DNA of 64,000 nt, taken from assembly GCA_034770075.1 (NCBI GenBank), contig CM068385.1, positions 52,708,746-52,772,745 of the forward strand, in the 5' to 3' direction. Each line of letters starts with the position of its first letter. The first letter of the stretch is position 1. This stretch comes from Aralia elata. Taxonomy: Eukaryota > Streptophyta > Magnoliopsida > Apiales > Araliaceae. The position numbers and the translations under genes were made by a program. Of this stretch, positions 59,107-64,000 are shown one piece after another. Under the pieces are notes generated by a model that saw only the letters and a list, made by a program, of their open reading frames with translations, was not told the DNA's origin and made no database searches.

Positions 59107-60156
59107 GTTTCACGCTATTAATTTAAAGCTAGATTATTGTAGCTGAGCAAACAGGCAAGTTCTCTACCCCAAACCTTATTTATTGTGCAAGTTTTCCTCG
59201 AACTTATTCTTGTATTATGTATTGAAAGATATTGTTTAAGCTTGAACCTCTAATTCCTCAAGCATGTTCTAAGTGGTTTAATTACTTAACAAATTACTCC
59301 ACATCGTTGTTATTGACACTCGCACTTTGTGCAATTGTTTTCGTGCCGACATTGCCCGGTACTTTATTAAAGTTCTAACATGGATGAACTGCCATAGTTA
59401 AGTTTTAGCCATTGTCCGGCTAGACATATGTAGTAAAAGATTTTAAAAGCTATCCAAACCGATCGATGGTGCGGAAATCTTGGACTTTATGAACACCCCT
59501 ACAATATAAGGGGAGTACCCCACGTATCGGATATAAGATACAAAGAACAGAAATTATATGTTATGCATACACATCGGGTACTAGAGGCTGATCCCCTCGT
59601 GTACTTATTTTGGGCCAGTAACCAAAGGGTCAATTAGCTATTGACTCCCTTGGACGTTTATTGTTCAAAGTCTATTTGACTATCTTTCATTCTAAAAGCG
59701 ATTATTATTCTTGCTTCCGATATTCGTATTGTTGAATTTCTCTGTTTACATTCCGTTCATCATGATATATCCTTTATTGTCGTATTTAAACTTGCTGGGC
59801 AAATTAGTTGCTCACCCTTGCTATATCATGAACCTTATTGCAGTTAAGCCCGAGACCTCAGGAAAAGACAAGGGCAAGGAAAAGATGAAGTATTAGTCTC
59901 TTAATGTCTGTATTTTGATCGAGGCATAGTTAAGAAACTTCTATTGTTATTTAAACCCTAAAGTACTGTATTAGGGTATATTTGTATTTTTGTATTAAGG
60001 TTATCGAATCTTGGAACTAGTAACACCTTTTAAATGAACAACATATGTTTATTATATTCCGCATTTTGTTATAGTATGTTGTTTGGAGGTGGATGTTTGT
60101 ATTGGATCGTGATGACCAAATTCGGGCATTGGAGACCCGAATTTGGGGGCGTCACA
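59107..60156 (+). repeat. Chromovirus F 3' LTR, second part
   Basis: 1050 bp ending GAATTTGGGGGCGTCACA, a typical Del/Tekay LTR end. Assigned to the same LTR as 48156-50012 because the AGGTC duplication joins them. The small frame 59711-59896 has no recognisable domain. Confidence 0.75.
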
Positions 60157-60631
60157 AACCCTAATCCTAAATAGTTTAGGGAAGGGTTATTCCTACATTT
60201 ATAAATAAGAGGAGTCTTATCATAGATTAGGGTTACACACTCTTGCATTAGATTGTGGAGAGTACTTGCAATTTCTATAGAGATAGAAACTAGGGTTTTG
60301 CCGACACCCAACGTTTTGAATAACTATTCTTCCTCGGTGGATCACCTCTACAGGCCAAACACTTGGGTGGCTAACGTTGATCAAACAAAGGAATTTAGTC
60401 GGTGGAATTCAAAGAGAACGCGAAGGAATTGGAGGTGAACTTGTACCCGAGGAAGCACGGTTCTACGAGGGTATAATTTCTTAATCTCTATCTCTTTCGT
60501 TTATATCGTTAATTGAGCACATAGATTGATCATGGTGATGGTTTGTATAAAATTTTAAAATCCGATTTTATCGCGCTTCCGCTTTATTTATGTAATTTGA
60601 TTGCATGTTCGCGTTAAATACAAACCTAACA
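60157..60631 (+). repeat. Copia A 3' LTR, last 475 bp
   Basis: Colinear with 12125-12599 without gaps. It ends AAATACAAACCTAACA, then CTTTG. The end GTTCGCGTTAAATAC is of the copia A type, not the copia B type (GCTCGCGTCATATAC). Confidence 0.9.
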
Positions 60632-60636
60632 CTTTG
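60632..60636. repeat. Target-site duplication CTTTG, right copy (copia A)
   Basis: Matches 10774-10778. The copia E integrase sequence continues from here on the minus strand. Confidence 0.85.
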
Positions 60637-61990
60637 AACCTTTCAAATGATTTAGACTTATGTTTTATCAAATACACATATTCAACTCTTTGAATAATCA
60701 TCTTTTTTCTTTTACTAGTTTGTTCAATTTGCAAAATTATTTTTATGTAAGTCAAGTATACAAAGTCCATTAAGTAATCTTCCAGTTTCAAACAAAATAT
60801 TATTATTATAAATAGAGCAATAATTGTTCTTAAATATAATACCAGAACTTTCCTTGTCTAACAACGGAAAGAAATAATGTTTCTAATAAGAACTGGAACG
60901 TAATAACAACTTATTAACTTAATAGACTTGCACGTAGGCAACGCTAAACTATAAGTTCTTACGGCTAATGTAGCAACCTTTGCTCCATTTCCCACATGTA
61001 AGATTACTTACTCTTTGTTTAGCGTTCTACTTCTTTTTAGTCTCTGCATCGAATTGCATATGTGAGAACTAAAGCCGGTATCCAATACCCAAGTAGAAAC
61101 TTGACTTACAGAAAGATTTATTTCAATCATGAACAAACCTATATCTATAATCGAAGCTTCATTAAGCTTCTTCTGGTTTGCCTCTGCAAGATGGCCCTTA
61201 CAGTTTCGTTTTTAGTGTCTAGGCTTATTGCAGTGGAAGCAAACTCCTTTGCTATCCGCATCAGTTTTGTTCTTATTGTCCTTTGTTTTTGCCTTTCATT
61301 ATACCTTCTTTGAATTGTTCTTCTTTTCAGAAGATCATTTGGCCTGCTTCCTTTTTCTTGGAAGAATCATCTATATGTAAGACTTGGTCTTTCTTGGTTG
61401 GCAAATGACTCTTTGCAGTTTTTAACATGTTAAGCAACTCAGGCAGGCTAACATCTAGCTTGTTCATGTGAAAATTCGCAACAAATTGTGAGAAAGAATC
61501 CGGAAGTGATTGTAAAATCAAATCTTGGATCAACTCTCCATCCATTACAAAACCCAGTTATCCTAATTGTTCAATCAAATTGATCATTTTTGAGGACATT
61601 TGTCTATACTGTAGTGCCATCAGTCATTCTAAATCGGAAGAGCTCCTTAGATATCTGATATCTAATAGTCCTACTTTCCTTACCATTCAACTCCTTGAAG
61701 GTGTAGGAGTATAGTAGGAGCATCCATAATTTCGTGCTGACGCTGAAGCTCGTTACTCATGGATGCGAGCATAATGCATTGAGCCAACTGTGCATCATCT
61801 TGCCACTTTCTAAAAGTAGCAATCTCTTCCTCAGAGGCAGTGTCTACAACCATTGCAAGGATAGACATATTAAGGACATAAGATAGCTTTTCAGCCTTGA
61901 GAACTATTCTCATTTTCCTTAACCAGTCCGTGTTATTTGTTCCGGTTAATTAGCATCTAATATGCTCCACAGTGATAGTAAATTAGACAT
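60637..61990 (-). pseudogene. Copia E gag, protease and start of integrase, degraded
   Basis: From ATG 61990 (minus) leftward: gag (61913-61680 ASEEEIATFRKWQDDAQLAQ; 61545-61327 MDGELIQDLILQSLPDSFSQ), a basic stretch, a zinc-knuckle remnant, a protease remnant near 61060-61090, then a jump to the integrase core (60791-60640) where about 270 bp present in copia B are missing. The same deletion is in copia D. The sequence continues at 10778 across the copia A insertion. Confidence 0.8.
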
Positions 61991-62192
61991 TACAAATTCT
62001 GTAAATGAATTTATAATTTAACAACATTTTAGCATACATTCATTTCTTAATTACCAAAATAAATTAGGTCTTTATTTAAATTAGTATCTCCCACTATTTT
62101 CATCAAACTATATTACCCTCAATATATAGTTAGGCAAATCTAATTAAAGATTTGTTAGTGAGAATAAGGATCTCATTTCAAATGTATATAGC

Positions 62193-62482
62193 CTTGTGTG
62201 TGCACAACAAATTATATATAAATAAATAGGTAGACAACTATTGTCAATTACATCATAATGTAACTCCTTGTATTTTGCCTCTTAGATCATGATGGTCAAG
62301 TGTGTGCACATCCGAACTAAAATAATCTAAGTTAAGTCAGTCCCATCATTTTCATATAAGTGAAGAGAAAAATACAGCCCTTGTGTGTGCACAACAAAAC
62401 GATAATGCTCAATTCCTTATAAACATCTAATGTAATAAAGCAACATCTTAAATATTTAATACTTGCCTTATGTATGCACAAC
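62193..62482. repeat. Four dispersed hairpins with loop CACA, copia E
   Basis: On the minus strand GTTGTGCACACACAAG at 62193-62208 and 62380-62395, GATGTGCACACACTTG at 62297-62312, and GTTGTGCATACATAAG at 62467-62482. Stems match copia A, B and D; the loop is CACA instead of TCAC or TCA at all sites. Confidence 0.9.
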
Positions 62483-62627
62483 AAACTCATATTAAATATT
62501 TAATACTCTATTGCTTTACCATGCTAGAAGGTGACGTTCGATATTCCAAATATCTTTGAACGTTACAACTTAATATAATTTCTTTGAAGGGTTTGTTATT
62601 ATTTGTCTCATCTTGATTAGCGTGCAT

Positions 62628-62660
62628 GCACACACACACATATATATATATATATAATAC
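62628..62660. repeat. CA/TA dinucleotide microsatellite
   Basis: A CACACA run followed by a TATATA run in the copia E leader. The other copia copies have a TA-rich tract at the same place. Confidence 0.85.
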
Positions 62661-63557
62661 GCGTCATATTATTTAACATGTGAAGCATGTTGTATAATAT
62701 ATAATATCTATATATATAGTAATCATGCACATATAGATTACTATATTCTACCCGAATTTATTATGGACTTTTATTCTAGTTTGGTTCACTAAAGCCACCA
62801 AGTGAACCAAAAGGTCAAACCTAGGGTGCAAGAACTGAATTTAAATATAACTATTACGTTTAAATCCCGGGCTCCATTACAAACGGGTCTTCAAGCGCTC
62901 CTTGCTCTTTGTCTCCAATTCTTCAAAATAATTCTAACTAAACCTATTACATTTACTATTTACAATAAATAGAAACCTTGATCAGCAGTCAAGGGGAAGT
63001 ACATAGGAGAGAGATAAAATTACATTAAGAAAAATTAGAAAAAATGAGGTACGCAGACCCCATTTATAAAACCCATTCATTCAAGCATCCTCATAAAATA
63101 AATCCAATTACACATTGGTCAATAGTCCATAATCAATCCCATTTATTATCATGCATATCACTATATGTATCAATAAATAACATTGATCTCATGAATAATA
63201 AAATATTCCATATATGCATTGATATCATTTAATAAGCAATTATAGTTAATACCAAAACAAATTAGTTTGCATGAAATCCAATTTCAACTCCAATTTGTTT
63301 AGTATGAAATCCAATTCCAACTCTAATTGGTTATCATGAAATCCAATTCCAATTAAAATAAACATCTTTATTCTAATCCAATTCCAAATCAAAATAAACT
63401 CCTTTATTTTTAATTTAGAATTACTGAAAAAACATGAAATCCAATTTCAAGTTTAAAATAACTCTTTATTTTAATTATAAAACCATGTAAAACAACTCTT
63501 TATTTTAATTATTGAAAAATTGAAAAAAATAATCAAAATCGCAAAATCTGCTACAGT

Positions 63558-63609
63558 GGCGTTGTTGCGCCGGGGCGTATCCGGGTAAGGGACACGGCGC
63601 TGCTGCGCC
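63558..63609. repeat. GC-rich hairpin pair, copia E version
   Basis: GGCGTTGTTGCGCC at 63558-63571 and GGCGCTGCTGCGCC at 63596-63609, two imperfect palindromes 24 bp apart in the same leader position as the four-copy arrays of copia A and B. GGCGC/GCGCC arms are kept; the centre differs. Confidence 0.8.
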
Positions 63610-63798
63610 AGGTCGTCAGAAACGTTTTCCGATTTTTCTTGCAGTCACGAATTTGATCAGTTTTTCATCCAAAACTCGATTTTTGCAATTATTTTCAAAA
63701 CCCATGATTTTATATAACATATTATGCCCAATAAATTATTCCAAACACATACCCATACATATACGGAATCAAAACAATTAATAATTCGCATAAAGTTT

Positions 63799-63812
63799 GG
63801 CTTTTGATACCA
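63799..63812 (-). promoter_or_regulatory. Copia E primer-binding site
   Basis: On the minus strand TGGTATCAAAAGCC, a mutated form of the initiator-Met-type site, one base after the LTR end. Confidence 0.75.
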
Positions 63813-63813
63813 C

Positions 63814-64000
63814 TGTTAGGTTTGTATAATATGCAAGCATGCAATCAAATTACATAAATAGAGCGGAAACGCGATAAAATATGATTTTAAAATTTTGTAC
63901 AAACCATCACCGTGATCTTTCTTTATGCACAATTATTAATTAAAAGAAAGAGATGGAGAATAAAAATTATACCCTTGTAGAATTCTAGCTTCCTCAAGTA
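63814..64000 (-). repeat. Copia E 5' LTR, partial (runs off the window)
   Basis: On the minus strand it ends ACAAACCTAACA. Only the last 187 bp are inside the window. It matches the ends of the other LTR copies, for example the stretch containing CCATCAC(C/T)(G/A)TGATC. Confidence 0.85.

Larger units (their letters stand above)
43162..60156 (+). mobile_element. Chromovirus F (Ty3/gypsy, Del/Tekay-type) with nested copia D
   Basis: Left LTR remnant 43162-43736, gag-pol 43737-48107, polypurine tract 48143-48155, and a full 3' LTR split by copia D into 48156-50012 and 59107-60156 (about 2.9 kb in total). The LTR starts TGTAATATCCGAG and ends GGGGGCGTCACA. Protease, RT, RNase H, integrase and a chromodomain-like C-terminus are in the usual Ty3/gypsy order. 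No clear target duplication is found: TTCCC stands at the left and AACCC at the right. About 135 bp of the target LTR are missing between the flanks. Confidence 0.85.
10779..60631 (+). mobile_element. Copia A composite: Ty1/copia element with five nested insertions
   Basis: Outer limits are an LTR start TGAAAGTAGT at 10779, an LTR end CCTAACA at 60631, and a matching CTTTG duplication. Its own sequence comprises 5' LTR 10779-12599, leader and gag to mid-pol 12600-15763, rest of pol 30816-33261, the start of its 3' LTR (from 33262), and the rest of that LTR (42532-43161 and 60157-60631). The 475 bp of 3' LTR at 60157-60631 aligns without gaps to 12125-12599 with about 15 differences by eye (about 3%), so it is clearly older than copia D. 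Everything else between these limits is later insertion. Confidence 0.85.
61991..63798 (-). other. Copia E long non-coding leader
   Basis: About 1.8 kb on the minus strand with the family layout: GC-rich palindromes nearest the primer site (63558-63609), AATAAA-type repeats (63240-63480), a CA/TA microsatellite (about 62628-62660), four hairpins (62193-62482), and TTCATTTACAG just before the gag ATG. Confidence 0.7.

Noticed and set aside
59711..59896. 61-codon frame near the end of the chromovirus F LTR
   Set aside because: Short, no motif, and located within LTR sequence.
61062..61313. 83-codon plus-strand frame, and its antisense counterpart at 54477-54728
   Set aside because: Both are antisense to the copia protease and knuckle region and are conserved only because the element is.

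Overview
This 64 kb window looks like repeat-rich, AT-rich plant nuclear DNA, probably from a eudicot. The families present (Ty1/copia, Tat/Ogre, Athila and Del/Tekay chromovirus Ty3/gypsy elements, and a plant hAT) are all typical of flowering plants. I found no host gene, rRNA, tRNA or CRISPR array. Essentially everything from 467 to 64000 is transposable elements inserted into one another. Only 1-466 is unassigned.

Nesting, from outermost to innermost. (1) Copia E, an old minus-strand Ty1/copia element, supplies both outer flanks: its 3' LTR and pol end lie at 8461-10778, and its 5' LTR, leader, gag and protease at 60637-64000. (2) A Tat/Ogre-type Ty3/gypsy element on the minus strand (467-8460) sits in copia E's 3' LTR. 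Its 2.2 kb 5' LTR is complete, but the element is cut off within RNase H at the left. (3) Copia A (+) occupies 10779-60631, about 49.9 kb including everything nested in it, and splits copia E with a 5-bp target duplication CTTTG. (4) Copia B (+) sits in copia A's 3' LTR. Its 5' LTR has merged with the start of that LTR, giving LTR-A, intA, LTR, intB, LTR. (5) An Athila-type Ty3/gypsy element on the minus strand (15764-30810; two 1300-bp LTRs; duplication TACAC) interrupts copia A's pol. (6) A 3.58 kb hAT transposon (24298-27879; 14-bp inverted repeats; 8-bp duplication TGTATCCT) interrupts the Athila element. (7) A Del/Tekay-type chromovirus F (+; 43162-60156) sits in the rest of copia A's 3' LTR. 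(8) Copia D (+; 50013-59101; duplication AGGTC) sits in F's 3' LTR.

All coding regions carry stops, frameshifts or deletions. The best preserved are copia B (gag-pol nearly full length, with a few small indels), the 5' half of copia A (one open frame up to the Athila insertion), and the F pol frame (one frame interrupted only by TAG stops). Copia D and E share large deletions in integrase and RNase H, yet D's LTRs are nearly identical. This points to a defective subfamily mobilised in trans.

The most unusual signal is non-coding. The leaders or LTRs of nearly all these otherwise unrelated retrotransposons carry three to five dispersed copies of a short palindromic hairpin whose sequence is specific to the element. 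In the copia family a second set of four dispersed hairpins keeps its stem but changes its loop in the same way at all four sites from one copy to the next.
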